Source: Chryseomicrobium palamuruense (GTDB lineage: Bacteria; Bacillota; Bacilli; Bacillales_A; Planococcaceae). From it: 64,000 bases of DNA. The stretch is taken from assembly GCF_042649045.1 (NCBI RefSeq), contig NZ_JBHSEF010000011.1:62001-126000 (forward strand). Direction: 5' to 3'. Shown here one piece after another: positions 9,968 through 18,574 of the stretch (its first letter is position 1; the number at the start of each line of letters is the position of its first letter). The position numbers were made by a program, and so were the translations under genes. The notes beneath the pieces are model-generated. The model did no database searches. It saw only the letters and a list, made by a program, of their open reading frames with translations, and had not been told where the DNA came from.

Positions 9968-10612
9968 GTGAAAGTCATTGTTTGTGGAGGGGGGCCAGTG
10001 GATTTGGTCCCAAAGGATCTCCGTGCGGATTATTTTATCGGAGCGGACAGTGGAGCAGTACATTTATTGCAAATGAATATCATCCCAAACTATATTACAG
10101 GTGATTTAGATTCCATCCGTTCAAACGATGCTGCAAAATGGGAAATGGAATTGAAGTCTGCAGTGAAAGTGCCTACAGAAAAAGATGAGACGGATACCTT
10201 TCTTGCTCTACAAAAAGCTGCCGATCTATTGCCAACACAAATTGAACTCGTGGGTGTCACAGGAGGAAGGTTGGATCACTATCATGCTGTACTACACGAT
10301 CTGCTGTCTTTTCAAAAAGACTATCCATCTATTCACTTTTCGATTCGAGATCAGTGGAACGTCATTCGTTTTTTAACTCCAGGACGGCATCATCTAGCAG
10401 CAAACTCTTACCAGTACTGCTCTTTCTATGCGTTTGATGAAGACGTCACGGGCGTCACACTAACTGGATTTAAATATCCCGTTCACATGGAAGCCATCCA
10501 AGTGGGAACGTCACGCTTTACGAGCAATGAAATCATCGATGAATTTGGGTCTATCCAGTTTTCTTCGGGCATATGTTTATGTATACAGAGTCGCGAGGAA
10601 AGTGGGGAGTAG
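9968..10612 (+). CDS. thiN: Thiamine pyrophosphokinase
   Basis: ThiN converts thiamine to thiamine pyrophosphate using ATP. Supporting motifs are the N-terminal IVCGGGP, ITGDLDSI, EKDETDTF (acidic metal site) and GVTGGRLDH, plus the C-terminal LTGFKYP. Length 214 aa is the same as B. subtilis ThiN. The GTG start follows the rpe stop codon immediately, and the TAG stop is immediately followed by the ATG of spoVM, so rpe-thiN-spoVM have no spacers at all. Confidence 0.93.
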   Translation: MKVIVCGGGPVDLVPKDLRADYFIGADSGAVHLLQMNIIPNYITGDLDSIRSNDAAKWEMELKSAVKVPTEKDETDTFLALQKAADLLPTQIELVGVTGGRLDHYHAVLHDLLSFQKDYPSIHFSIRDQWNVIRFLTPGRHHLAANSYQYCSFYAFDEDVTGVTLTGFKYPVHMEAIQVGTSRFTSNEIIDEFGSIQFSSGICLCIQSREESGE

Positions 10613-10711
10613 ATGAGAGTCTTTACCTTTCAGTTACCAAAAAGTATAACAAGTTTTCTACGTTGGATTTTGCGTTCACAGGATAATAGGAAGCATCGTC
10701 ACCACAAATAA
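10613..10711 (+). CDS. spoVM: SpoVM-like small spore morphogenetic protein (32 aa)
   Basis: A 32-codon ORF starts directly after the thiN stop with a GGAAAGTGGGGAG ribosome-binding site. Its first residues are MRVFTFQLPKSITSFLRWIL. B. subtilis SpoVM (26 aa) lies in the same thiN-rpmB gap. As I recall that protein, the identities are Met1, Thr5, Leu8, Pro9, Lys10, Arg17, Leu20 and Ser22. SpoVM is an amphipathic helix that binds the curved forespore membrane and recruits SpoIVA; Pro9 matters for that. The protein here has a longer, His/Arg/Lys-rich tail and lacks the Gly pair at 13-14. Its identity rests mainly on position plus the N-terminal pattern. Confidence 0.75.
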   Translation: MRVFTFQLPKSITSFLRWILRSQDNRKHRHHK

Positions 10712-10712
10712 A

Positions 10713-10750
10713 AAAACACAACAGACTTGAAAGTCTGTTGTGTTTTTTTA
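10713..10750. terminator. Bidirectional intrinsic terminator, spoVM/rpmB
   Basis: A long perfect stem (AACACAACAGACTT pairing with AAGTCTGTTGTGTT) is flanked by an A-run on the left and a T-run on the right. It can therefore end the thiN-spoVM transcript rightward and the rpmB transcript leftward. Confidence 0.92.
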
Positions 10751-10763
10751 TAGAGATGAGCGA

Positions 10764-10952
10764 TTATACGCGCTCAACTTTACCAGATTTTAATGCACGA
10801 GCAGAAACCCATACGCGTTTCGGTTTACCATCTACAAGAATACGTACTTTTTGTAAGTTAGCACCCCATGTACGCTTAGAAGCGTTCATTGCGTGTGAAC
10901 GAGTGTTTCCAGAACGAGCTTTGCGGCCAGTAATAGCACATTGTTTAGGCAT
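10764..10952 (-). CDS. rpmB: Ribosomal protein bL28
   Basis: A 62-residue basic protein of the large ribosomal subunit, starting MPKQCAITGRKARSGN and containing SHAMNASKRTWGAN and the C-terminal SARALKSGKVERV typical of bL28. I start it at the ATG at 10952 rather than the upstream in-frame ATG because GGAGGG lies at normal spacing before it and B. subtilis L28 begins MARKCVITG. It is the only clear minus-strand gene in the window and converges on spoVM. The first Cys pair of zinc-type L28 is not present. Confidence 0.96.
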   Translation of the reverse strand: MPKQCAITGRKARSGNTRSHAMNASKRTWGANLQKVRILVDGKPKRVWVSARALKSGKVERV

Positions 10953-11021
10953 ACTAAATTCCCTCCTCACAACAAAAAGCCATGCTTATTGTTTTAACTT
11001 CGATATTTCACATACTTGAAT

Positions 11022-11050
11022 AAGATACCACATTATTTTAGGCCTTGCAA
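11022..11050 (-). promoter_or_regulatory. Probable rpmB promoter
   Basis: Read on the minus strand: -35 box TTGCAA (11045-11050), 17-nt spacer, -10 box TATCTT (11022-11027), about 70 nt upstream of the rpmB start codon. Sigma-A-like. Confidence 0.6.
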
Positions 11051-11162
11051 GTATTATCAAGAAAAAAACCTTTACAGTGTCTAACAAAAACGTTTCTTTT
11101 CAGGACACAGAACGTATAGTACAATGTATGGTAGTCAACTTTGACTTTAGGAGGGATTCGAG

Positions 11163-11525
11163 ATGTCGATTGAGATAAAAAATGAATTTGGTCAGATTGA
11201 AATCTCACAAGATGCAGTTGCTCAACTAGCTGGGGGAGCTGCGATTGAATGTTATGGGATTGTCGGTATGGCATCAAAACATCAAGTGAAAGACGGATTA
11301 TCTGATATTTTGCGTCGGGAAAACTTCACAAAAGGTGTCATTGTTCGAGAAAAAGATGGCAAGGTAAATATTGATATGTACATCATCGTAAGTTACGGAA
11401 CGAAAATCTCAGAGATTGCCTACCAAGTGCAATCAAAAGTAAAGTATACGCTTGGCAAATCTTTAGGCATGGCTGTTGATTCGGTGAATGTCTACGTGCA
11501 AGGCGTTCGCGTCGCAACTATGTAA
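11163..11525 (+). CDS. yloU: Asp23/Gls24 (DUF322) family envelope-stress protein
   Basis: A 120-residue protein of the Asp23/Gls24 family, beginning MSIEIKNEFGQIEIS and ending with the family's VNVYVQGVRV. Members are small cytoplasmic or membrane-associated proteins linked to alkaline or envelope stress; the biochemical role is not settled. No signal peptide or membrane helix is visible. An AGGAGGGATTCGAG ribosome-binding site precedes the ATG. It lies 13 nt before fakA, an arrangement conserved in Bacillales that ties it to membrane lipid metabolism only by association. Confidence 0.9.
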   Translation: MSIEIKNEFGQIEISQDAVAQLAGGAAIECYGIVGMASKHQVKDGLSDILRRENFTKGVIVREKDGKVNIDMYIIVSYGTKISEIAYQVQSKVKYTLGKSLGMAVDSVNVYVQGVRVATM

Positions 11526-11538
11526 GGGAGAGAAACCA

Positions 11539-13182
11539 ATGAAAACGATTAATGGAATTCAATTTGCGGAAATGGTACAGATGGGTTCACACCATTTATC
11601 GCAAAATGCAGCCTATGTGGATGCACTCAACGTCTTTCCTGTTCCGGATGGAGATACGGGAACGAACATGAATTTATCGATGACATCAGGAGCAACTGAA
11701 TCAGCAAAACAGCAAAGTGAACATTTAGGAAAGACTGCGGGGGCACTTGCGAAAGGATTACTTATGGGAGCACGCGGAAACTCCGGCGTTATTCTCTCTC
11801 AACTTTTCCGAGGTTTTGGAAAGTCTGTTGAAGGCTATGCTGAATTAACAGCTGAGCAGTTTGCTGCCGGACTTCAATACGGGGTGGATACAGCTTATAA
11901 AGCTGTCATGAAGCCTGTTGAAGGTACGATTTTGACGGTTGCTAAAGATGCTGCTAAAAAAGCAGTAGAAGCCGCAAAAGAAATCGATGCGATCGATGAA
12001 CTCATGAAAGTGATTTTAGAAGAGGCCAAAGCTTCTTTGAAACGTACACCGGATCTATTACCTGTATTGAAGGAAGTAGGAGTTGTCGATAGTGGTGGTC
12101 AAGGGCTGGTTTATGTTTATGAAGGTTTTCTAGCATCATTGACTGGCCAGGAACTTCCTGAAAAAACATCGGCCGCAGCTATGGATGATATGGTTAGTGC
12201 AGAGCATCACATGGCGATCCAAGGTTTTATGGATACAGCGGATATTGAATTTGGATTCTGTACAGAATTTATGGTCCGTCTGGACGACTCGAAAGAACCA
12301 TTTGTGGAAGAAACTTTCCGAAATGATTTAAGTGTCTATGGAGATTCCTTACTAGTCATCGCAGACGATGAAGTGGCGAAAATTCATATTCACTCTGAGC
12401 AACCGGGAGAAGTTCTTTCGTACGGTCAAAAATACGGAGAACTGATTAAAATTAAAATTGAAAATATGCGCGTGCAACATACGGATATCGTAGGTGAAAA
12501 GCCAAAAGCTAAAAAAGCAGCTACCCATCCCTACGCCATAGTCACGGTAGCAATGGGTGAAGGTGTCAGTGAACTTCTTAAGAGTTTAGGAGCTTCTGCT
12601 GTCATCGAAGGCGGACAGACCATGAACCCATCTACAGAGGATATTGTGAAAGCAATTGAAGCTGTAGGCGCAGAACGTGTACTGATTTTGCCAAACAACA
12701 AGAACATTATCATGGCAGCTGAACAAGCAGCAGAACTTCTCGATATCCAAGCGGCTGTTGTTCCGACGAAAACCGTGCCACAAGGAATGGCTGCTATATT
12801 AGCCTTTAATCCGGAAGCATCAGTTGAAGCCAATCAAGTGAGCATGACGCAAGCATTCGCTCATGTAAAGACAGGGCAGATTACGTTTGCAGTGCGTGAT
12901 ACGTCGATTGACGGCGTAGATATATCAAAAGATGACTATATGGCCATTTCAGAAGGCAAGATTATTCTTTCTACACAAGATTTAGATCAAGCATCGAAAG
13001 ATTTGCTTTCGAGCATGATTGACGAAGACTCAGAACTCATCACAATCCTTTATGGTGAAGAAACAACTGAAGATCATGCCGAAAGTTTAAGTGATTGGTT
13101 AGAAGAAACCTACCCAGACCTTGAAGTTGAAGTCTATAACGGGAAACAACCACTCTATCCTTATATCATTTCTGTTGAATAA
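11539..13182 (+). CDS. fakA: Fatty acid kinase catalytic subunit
   Basis: FakA (YloV) phosphorylates exogenous fatty acids held by a FakB (DegV-type) protein, feeding PlsX/PlsY phospholipid synthesis. The N-terminal DhaL-type kinase domain has VFPVPDGDTGTNMNLSM (Mg-ATP aspartates) and GARGNSGVILSQ; a middle region and a C-terminal DegV-like domain follow. I start at ATG 11539 (GGGAGAGAAACC before it); the longer in-frame extension runs back into yloU. Length is 547 aa. The fatty-acid genes fapR-plsX-fabD lie 4 kb downstream. Confidence 0.93.
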   Translation: MKTINGIQFAEMVQMGSHHLSQNAAYVDALNVFPVPDGDTGTNMNLSMTSGATESAKQQSEHLGKTAGALAKGLLMGARGNSGVILSQLFRGFGKSVEGYAELTAEQFAAGLQYGVDTAYKAVMKPVEGTILTVAKDAAKKAVEAAKEIDAIDELMKVILEEAKASLKRTPDLLPVLKEVGVVDSGGQGLVYVYEGFLASLTGQELPEKTSAAAMDDMVSAEHHMAIQGFMDTADIEFGFCTEFMVRLDDSKEPFVEETFRNDLSVYGDSLLVIADDEVAKIHIHSEQPGEVLSYGQKYGELIKIKIENMRVQHTDIVGEKPKAKKAATHPYAIVTVAMGEGVSELLKSLGASAVIEGGQTMNPSTEDIVKAIEAVGAERVLILPNNKNIIMAAEQAAELLDIQAAVVPTKTVPQGMAAILAFNPEASVEANQVSMTQAFAHVKTGQITFAVRDTSIDGVDISKDDYMAISEGKIILSTQDLDQASKDLLSSMIDEDSELITILYGEETTEDHAESLSDWLEETYPDLEVEVYNGKQPLYPYIISVE

Positions 13183-13187
13183 AGACG

Positions 13188-13221
13188 CAGCGCTCTCTAT
13201 ATGAGAGTGCTGTTTCTTTTT
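13188..13221 (+). terminator. Intrinsic terminator after fakA
   Basis: Stem CAGCGCTCTC / GAGAGTGCTG (one G-T pair) with a TATAT loop, followed by TTTCTTTTT. Confidence 0.85.
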
Positions 13222-13307
13222 GCTGTAGTAGAAATCAAAGCGTTTTCATAGTAAACTAGTAAGGATAAGGAATTGGGGAAAAGAGCTTAGAAATTGGGGG
13301 GATATCG

Positions 13308-13970
13308 ATGAAGTTTAAATCCGTATTTGACATAATTGGTCCAGTCATGATTGGGCCATCCTCTTCACATACAGCAGGAGCTGCACGTATTGGACGGATT
13401 GCACGAGATTTATTTGGGAAACAACCGAAATGGGCGAAAATTTACTTATATGGCTCATTTGCAGAAACATATAAAGGTCATGGAACTGATGTTGCCATAA
13501 TTGGTGGACTCTTAGATTACGACACAGATGACGAACGCATTCGTACAGCATTTGAACAAGCAGATGCATTGGGACTTTCCTATGAGTTTATTCCCGAAAC
13601 AGCTCACACGGAACATCCGAATACAGCCCGAATTGTAATTGGAGACGATGAACAAGAGCTGTCGATGGTCGGTATTTCAATTGGTGGGGGGAAAGTAGAA
13701 CTTGTTGAACTAAACGGCTTCCCACTTCGTCTATCTGGAGGACTTTCAGCGATTCTTGTCGTCCATGACGACCGTTCTGGGTGTATAGCAAGTGTGGCCA
13801 AGTGTCTGGCTGATCAACAGATCAATATTGGGCATATGGAAGTTTCACGTAGAGAAAAAGGGAATATGGCCTTGATGGTCATTGAAGTCGATCAAGTCGT
13901 GGGGCCGGAAGTGTTAACAGAAATTGCTGCGTTACCTCACATCACACAAGTGACACGTATTGCAGACTAG
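13308..13970 (+). CDS. sdaAB: L-serine dehydratase, beta subunit (iron-sulfur type)
   Basis: The beta chain of the two-subunit Fe-S L-serine ammonia-lyase, which converts serine to pyruvate and ammonia. The N-terminal segment SVFDIIGPVMIGPSSSHTAGA is the family signature, with the SSHT residues in the substrate region. The C-terminal ~70 residues (LVVHDDRSGCIASVAKCLADQ...) form an ACT regulatory domain. Length 220 aa is typical. It is followed after 11 nt by sdaAA and preceded by a fakA terminator, so it probably has its own promoter in 13230-13290. Confidence 0.93.
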   Translation: MKFKSVFDIIGPVMIGPSSSHTAGAARIGRIARDLFGKQPKWAKIYLYGSFAETYKGHGTDVAIIGGLLDYDTDDERIRTAFEQADALGLSYEFIPETAHTEHPNTARIVIGDDEQELSMVGISIGGGKVELVELNGFPLRLSGGLSAILVVHDDRSGCIASVAKCLADQQINIGHMEVSRREKGNMALMVIEVDQVVGPEVLTEIAALPHITQVTRIAD

Positions 13971-13981
13971 GAGGAAACAGC

Positions 13982-14881
13982 ATGGACGTATTATTTCGAA
14001 ATGTACGCGAACTTGTCGAACGTGCAGAAAATGAAAATAAATTAATTTCAGAAATTATGATTGAGCAAGAAATGATGATTACTAATCGCAGCCGCGATGA
14101 TATCATGGTCCAAATGGATCGCAATTTAACAGTCATGGAAGAAGCCGTGGAAAAAGGATTGCAGGGTGTTCGGTCCACGTCAGGATTAACGGGCGGCGAT
14201 GCCGTTCTTATTCAAGAATATATGGCAAAAGGAAATACATTATCAGGTGATTTACTTTTAGACGCTGTTAGTAAAGCTGTAGCAACAAATGAAGTAAATG
14301 CTGCAATGGGAACGATCTGTGCAACCCCGACAGCAGGATCAGCTGGAGTTGTTCCAGGAACCCTTTTTGCGGTCATTCATAAGTTGAATCCGACACGAGA
14401 GCAAATGATTCGCTATTTATTTACCTCTGGCGCATTTGGTTTTGTAGTGGCGAACAATGCTTCGATTTCTGGAGCTGCTGGTGGGTGTCAAGCAGAAGTT
14501 GGCTCTGCTGCAGGAATGGCAGCGGCAGCCATTGTCGAAATGGCGGGTGGAACACCACAACAATGTTCAGAAGCATTTGCAATTACATTGAAAAACATGT
14601 TAGGTCTAGTGTGTGATCCTGTGGCAGGATTAGTGGAAGTACCGTGTGTAAAACGAAATGCCATGGGAGCTGCAAACTCACTCGTCGCAGCAGATATGGC
14701 ACTTGCTGGTGTGACAAGCCGCATACCTTGTGACGAGGTCATTGATGCCATGTACAAAATCGGTCAAACGATGCCGACTGCTTTAAAAGAAACAGCACAA
14801 GGCGGTCTAGCTGCGACACCAACCGGTCGTTGGTTAGAAGCAAAAATATTCGGTGGTGCGGTAGTTGACCGTGAAAGCTGA
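13982..14881 (+). CDS. sdaAA: L-serine dehydratase, alpha subunit (iron-sulfur type)
   Basis: The alpha chain of the Fe-S serine dehydratase, carrying the cluster-binding cysteines. Family segments include TSGLTGGDAVLIQEY, GTICATPTAGSAGVVPG, SISGAAGGCQAEVGSA, VCDPVAGLVEVPCVKRN and a C-terminal TGRWLEAKIFG. Several conserved cysteines in these segments are candidates for the cluster ligands. Length 299 aa matches B. subtilis. AGGAGGAAAC precedes the ATG. Its 3' end overlaps the recG reading frame. Confidence 0.93.
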   Translation: MDVLFRNVRELVERAENENKLISEIMIEQEMMITNRSRDDIMVQMDRNLTVMEEAVEKGLQGVRSTSGLTGGDAVLIQEYMAKGNTLSGDLLLDAVSKAVATNEVNAAMGTICATPTAGSAGVVPGTLFAVIHKLNPTREQMIRYLFTSGAFGFVVANNASISGAAGGCQAEVGSAAGMAAAAIVEMAGGTPQQCSEAFAITLKNMLGLVCDPVAGLVEVPCVKRNAMGAANSLVAADMALAGVTSRIPCDEVIDAMYKIGQTMPTALKETAQGGLAATPTGRWLEAKIFGGAVVDRES

Positions 14882-16919
14882 TTTAGCGCAAGAGTCTATC
14901 ACTTCTTTAAAGGGTGTGGGAAAAGCAACAGCAGAGGCATTACAAGAACTGGGCATCTCCACATGGGAAGATGTCCTGTTCACGTTTCCGACCCGTCACG
15001 AAGACTTTCGTTTAAAAGATTTGACACTCACTGATCATAATGAACGAGTGACTGTCGAAGGACGCGTAGAGAGTGAGCCCACTATTTTATTTATGGGCAA
15101 GAAGTCTAGATTACAAGTCAAAATATTAACAGGGCGTCACTTAATCAAAGCTGTATTTTTTAATCAACCGTACTTAAAATCCAAATTGATTCCGGGTGAG
15201 ATTGTCACGATTTCTGGGAAATGGGACAAAGGACGACAGGTCATTCAAGCGTCGAACCATCAGATGGGGCCACGAACCGATACGCATGATTTTGAACCGG
15301 TTTATGCCTTGCGAGGTCGCGTCACTCAGAAAGTGTTTCGAAGAATTCTGGCTCAGATATTTGAGCAGGTGAGTACTCAACTCGTAGACCCCCTACCAGA
15401 ATCGGTACGGGAACCATACCGACTTCCGGAATTGTATGAAGCATTAAAAGCGATTCATTTTCCCGAAGATGAAATGCTTACAAAAAATGCTCGGCGTCGC
15501 TTTGTATATGAGGAGCTCTTACAGTTCCAACTCAAAATGCAGGCGTTGAAAAAGTTTCGTAAAGAAGCAAGTGTTGGACAAACGGTCACTTATGACCCAC
15601 TCGTCGTGAATCAGTTTGTTGCCTCTCTACCATATCAATTAACAGGTGCACAAACACGGGCAACCGAGGAAATTCTACGAGACTTGAGAGCCCCGTTTCA
15701 AATGAACCGTCTCTTACAAGGAGATGTGGGGTCCGGTAAAACTGTCGTCGCAGCAATTGCTTTAGTTGCAGCATTTAGTGCGGGTCTACAAGGAGCCCTT
15801 ATGGCCCCAACGGAAATTCTAGCAGAACAACATGCGAATTCATTTTTTGACTGGTTAGAGCCGTTTGGTATGAAAGTTGCTCTACTAACTGGTTCAACAA
15901 AAACAAAAGCAAGGCGATTGATTCTTGAGGGGTTGGCAAGTGGCGACATCCATGTCGTCATTGGTACTCATGCGCTCATCCAGCCTGATGTCCAGTTCAA
16001 ACAGCTTGGAGTTGTCGTCACTGACGAACAACACCGGTTCGGAGTCGAGCAACGTAGGGTCTTGAAAACGAAAGGGTTAGAACCAGATGTTTTGTTCATG
16101 ACGGCCACCCCTATTCCACGAACGCTAGCCATTACAGCATTCGGAGAAATGGATGTCACCATCCTCGATGAGATGCCAGCTGGACGCAAACCAATAGAGA
16201 CGTATTGGATGAAAGAACAGCAAGTGCCCGCTCTCCTTCAGCGGTTAAGAAAAGAGCTTGATGCAGGAAGGCAGGCTTATGTCATCTGCCCCCTAATTGA
16301 AGAGTCTGACAAACTGGAGCTTCAAAACGTGCTTGAAATTTACCACCAGCTTCAGCAGTTTTATGAACCAGTCTTTAAAGTCGATTTAATGCACGGAAAA
16401 TTGCCTTCCGATGAAAAAGATCTCGTCATGCGGCGGTTTGCAGATAATGAAAGTCACATACTCGTCTCGACTACAGTTGTCGAAGTTGGAGTGAACGTCC
16501 CGAATGCAACTTTTATGATGATCTTCGATGCGGAACGCTTTGGACTTGCCCAGCTTCACCAGTTACGAGGACGTGTAGGTCGAGGAGAACATCAATCCTA
16601 TTGCGTTCTCATTGCGGACCCAAAGACCGAAGTGGGTAAAGAGCGAATGCAATCGATGACGGAAACGACAGACGGGTTTGTGCTCGCTGAGAAAGATTTA
16701 GAGCTTCGAGGTCCAGGTGACTTTTTCGGTAGAAAACAAAGCGGGATGCCGGAATTTAAAATCGCTGATCTTGTTCATGATTACCGAGCATTACAGACTG
16801 CTAGGGAAGATGCGGAAAAGCTCGTGGAGTCCCATCATTTTTGGCATTCTGAGGAATGGCGATGGTATCGTGGACAACTTGAGGCTTCTGGGATTATCGA
16901 TGGCGGACGTATTGATTAA
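14865..16919 (+). CDS. recG: ATP-dependent DNA helicase RecG
   Basis: RecG remodels stalled replication forks and branch-migrates Holliday junctions. The N-terminal wedge/OB domain (SLKGVGKATAEALQELGI) is followed by the SF2 helicase core: Walker A GDVGSGKTVVA near residue 286, TDEQHRFG (DExH) near 387, TATPIPRTLA, and the TRG-type C-terminus LRGRVGRGEHQSYC and LELRGPGDFFG. Length is 684 aa. The start is uncertain: TTG at 14865 sits 6 nt after GGTGGTG, while GTG at 14871 would give a protein two residues shorter. Either overlaps sdaAA. Confidence 0.94.
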   Translation: MTVKADLAQESITSLKGVGKATAEALQELGISTWEDVLFTFPTRHEDFRLKDLTLTDHNERVTVEGRVESEPTILFMGKKSRLQVKILTGRHLIKAVFFNQPYLKSKLIPGEIVTISGKWDKGRQVIQASNHQMGPRTDTHDFEPVYALRGRVTQKVFRRILAQIFEQVSTQLVDPLPESVREPYRLPELYEALKAIHFPEDEMLTKNARRRFVYEELLQFQLKMQALKKFRKEASVGQTVTYDPLVVNQFVASLPYQLTGAQTRATEEILRDLRAPFQMNRLLQGDVGSGKTVVAAIALVAAFSAGLQGALMAPTEILAEQHANSFFDWLEPFGMKVALLTGSTKTKARRLILEGLASGDIHVVIGTHALIQPDVQFKQLGVVVTDEQHRFGVEQRRVLKTKGLEPDVLFMTATPIPRTLAITAFGEMDVTILDEMPAGRKPIETYWMKEQQVPALLQRLRKELDAGRQAYVICPLIEESDKLELQNVLEIYHQLQQFYEPVFKVDLMHGKLPSDEKDLVMRRFADNESHILVSTTVVEVGVNVPNATFMMIFDAERFGLAQLHQLRGRVGRGEHQSYCVLIADPKTEVGKERMQSMTETTDGFVLAEKDLELRGPGDFFGRKQSGMPEFKIADLVHDYRALQTAREDAEKLVESHHFWHSEEWRWYRGQLEASGIIDGGRID

Positions 16920-16920
16920 G

Positions 16921-16958
16921 AATGCAGGAACGAAACAGTTCTTGCATTCTTTTTTTTC
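16921..16958 (+). terminator. Intrinsic terminator after recG (overlaps fapR promoter)
   Basis: Eleven-bp stem AATGCAGGAAC / GTTCTTGCATT (one G-T pair) with a GAAACA loop and then a long T-run. The 3' arm contains the -35 box of the fapR promoter. Confidence 0.92.
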
Positions 16959-16970
16959 TATTTATATACT
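16942..16970 (+). promoter_or_regulatory. fapR-plsX-fabD-fabG promoter
   Basis: TTGCAT (16942-16947), 17-nt spacer, TATACT (16965-16970). The expected start point (about 16977) falls inside the FapR operator that follows, so repressor binding would block initiation. Confidence 0.8.
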
Positions 16971-16973
16971 GAT

Positions 16974-16992
16974 ATTAGTACCAAGTGCTAAT
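16974..16992 (+). promoter_or_regulatory. FapR operator
   Basis: ATTAGTAC-CAA-GTGCTAAT, an inverted repeat matching at 7 of 8 positions per arm. It resembles the TTAGTACC-type FapR sites described in Bacillus and Staphylococcus fatty-acid promoters. It lies between the -10 box and the fapR start codon, as expected for autorepression relieved by malonyl-CoA. Confidence 0.85.
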
Positions 16993-17005
16993 TGAGGTGA
17001 TTAAA

Positions 17006-17590
17006 GTGCGGTATTCAAAGAAAGAACGTCAATCACAGTTAATGGAAAAGCTGAACCAGCAACCGTTTATCACGGATGAACAATTAGCTGAAATGTTTCG
17101 TGTAAGTGTTCAAACGATCCGACTTGACCGCATGGAGCTCGCGATTCCTGAGCTACGAGAGCGTATCCGACATGTTGCAAATGATCGTTTGGAAACAGTG
17201 AAATCATTGACAGAAGCGGATGTCATCGGTGAAATTGTTGATTTGACACTAGGCAAATCGGCAATCTCACTTCTTGAAGTTGGACAAGAGCATGTCTTTA
17301 AAAAACGAAACATCGTGAGAGGGCATCATTTATTTGCCCAAGCCAATTCTCTAGCCGTTGCTATCTTAGATGATGAGTTGGCGCTGACAAAATCCTCTAC
17401 AGTACACTTTATAAAACAAGTAAAAATAGGGGACCGTGTCATCGCTAAAGCAACTGTAAAAGAACAACGCTCCGAGACGAACTCGTTGATTCATGTCGTT
17501 AGTAAAGTCAATCAAGAGACCGTGTTTGAGGGAGAATTTGATATGTACCATAGTTCAAATACAAAGACAAAGAAGAAGGTGATTGAATGA
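17006..17590 (+). CDS. fapR: Fatty acid biosynthesis repressor FapR
   Basis: FapR represses fatty-acid and phospholipid genes and is released by malonyl-CoA or malonyl-ACP. The N-terminal DeoR-like helix-turn-helix contains FITDEQLAEMFRVSVQTIRLD; the C-terminal ~110 residues form a hot-dog domain that binds the effector (VRGHHLFAQANSLAVA). I start at GTG 17006 because GAGGTG lies 6 nt before it and the protein then begins like B. subtilis FapR; earlier in-frame starts lie in the operator. Length is 194 aa. It overlaps plsX by 4 nt. Confidence 0.94.
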   Translation: MRYSKKERQSQLMEKLNQQPFITDEQLAEMFRVSVQTIRLDRMELAIPELRERIRHVANDRLETVKSLTEADVIGEIVDLTLGKSAISLLEVGQEHVFKKRNIVRGHHLFAQANSLAVAILDDELALTKSSTVHFIKQVKIGDRVIAKATVKEQRSETNSLIHVVSKVNQETVFEGEFDMYHSSNTKTKKKVIE

Positions 17591-18573
17591 AATTAGCACT
17601 CGACGGAATGGGTGGAGATCACGCACCAGGTGAAATTATTAAAGGTGCTTACCGAGCACTGGAGGAATTCACAGATCTCGAAATTCAACTCTATGGCATT
17701 GAAGCACAGATGGCTCCTTTTTTAAAAGAGCATCCTCGTTTAACCGTTATCCCAACTACAGAAAAAATAGATGCGGAAGATGAACCGGTGCGTGCTATTC
17801 GCCGCAAGAAAGATGCATCTATGGTGCGCATGGCCCAAGCTGTAAAAGAAGGGCATGCTGACGCTTGTGTATCAGCAGGAAACACGGGAGCTCTTATGGC
17901 TGCAGGACTATTTATTGTGGGCCGCATTCCCGGAATCGACCGCCCAGCACTTGCGCCTACTTTACCAACCATTGACGGAAAAGGATTTGTCATGCTAGAT
18001 CTTGGAGCGAATGCTGATGCGAAACCAGAACATTTGGTGCAGTACGCGATTATGGGTTCGATTTACGCAAAAAATGTCCGGTCCATTGAACGGCCACGTG
18101 TCGGTCTATTAAACATCGGAACGGAGCCGGGTAAAGGGAATGAGCTGACGAAACAAGCATATGAGCTATTGCAACAAGCAGATGTTCATTTCATCGGAAA
18201 CGTAGAAGCACGTGACCTATTAGATGGTGTAGCTGATGTTGTCGTGACAGATGGATTTACAGGAAATATGGTATTGAAAACGATTGAAGGTACAGCAGGT
18301 AGTTTATTCAAGATGTTAAAACAGACGTTTATGAAATCAACTAAAACAAAGCTTGCCGCTGCATTAGTGAAGAGTGATCTATCTGATTTAAAAGGGCTCA
18401 TGGATTATACAGAATACGGAGGGGCAGGACTCTTTGGATTAAATGCTCCAGTCATCAAAGCACATGGATCCTCGAATGAGAATGCGATTTTCCATGCCAT
18501 TCGCCAAGCCCGAACGATGACGGAATGGAAAGTAAGTGACGTCATCCAAGAAACGATTGGAAAGGAAAGTTGA
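17587..18573 (+). CDS. plsX: Phosphate acyltransferase PlsX
   Basis: PlsX makes acyl-phosphate from acyl-ACP, the acyl donor for PlsY in phosphatidic acid synthesis. The N-terminal signature ALDGMGGDHAPGEIIKG is present, with SAGNTGALMA, NIGTEPGKGN and VTDGFTGNMVLK further along. Length 328 aa is normal and it is a peripheral membrane enzyme without transmembrane helices. The ATG overlaps the fapR stop (ATGA). It links the FapR-controlled fatty-acid cluster to phospholipid synthesis. Confidence 0.96.
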   Translation: MKLALDGMGGDHAPGEIIKGAYRALEEFTDLEIQLYGIEAQMAPFLKEHPRLTVIPTTEKIDAEDEPVRAIRRKKDASMVRMAQAVKEGHADACVSAGNTGALMAAGLFIVGRIPGIDRPALAPTLPTIDGKGFVMLDLGANADAKPEHLVQYAIMGSIYAKNVRSIERPRVGLLNIGTEPGKGNELTKQAYELLQQADVHFIGNVEARDLLDGVADVVVTDGFTGNMVLKTIEGTAGSLFKMLKQTFMKSTKTKLAAALVKSDLSDLKGLMDYTEYGGAGLFGLNAPVIKAHGSSNENAIFHAIRQARTMTEWKVSDVIQETIGKES

Positions 18574-18574
18574 T

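Noticed and set aside
9968..10612. TPP riboswitch near thiN
   Set aside because: thiN directly abuts rpe with no leader, and no thi-box-like sequence was seen.
10738..11019. 93-aa + strand open frame over rpmB
   Set aside because: It is antisense to bL28, includes the shared terminator, and has no similarity to anything I recognise.
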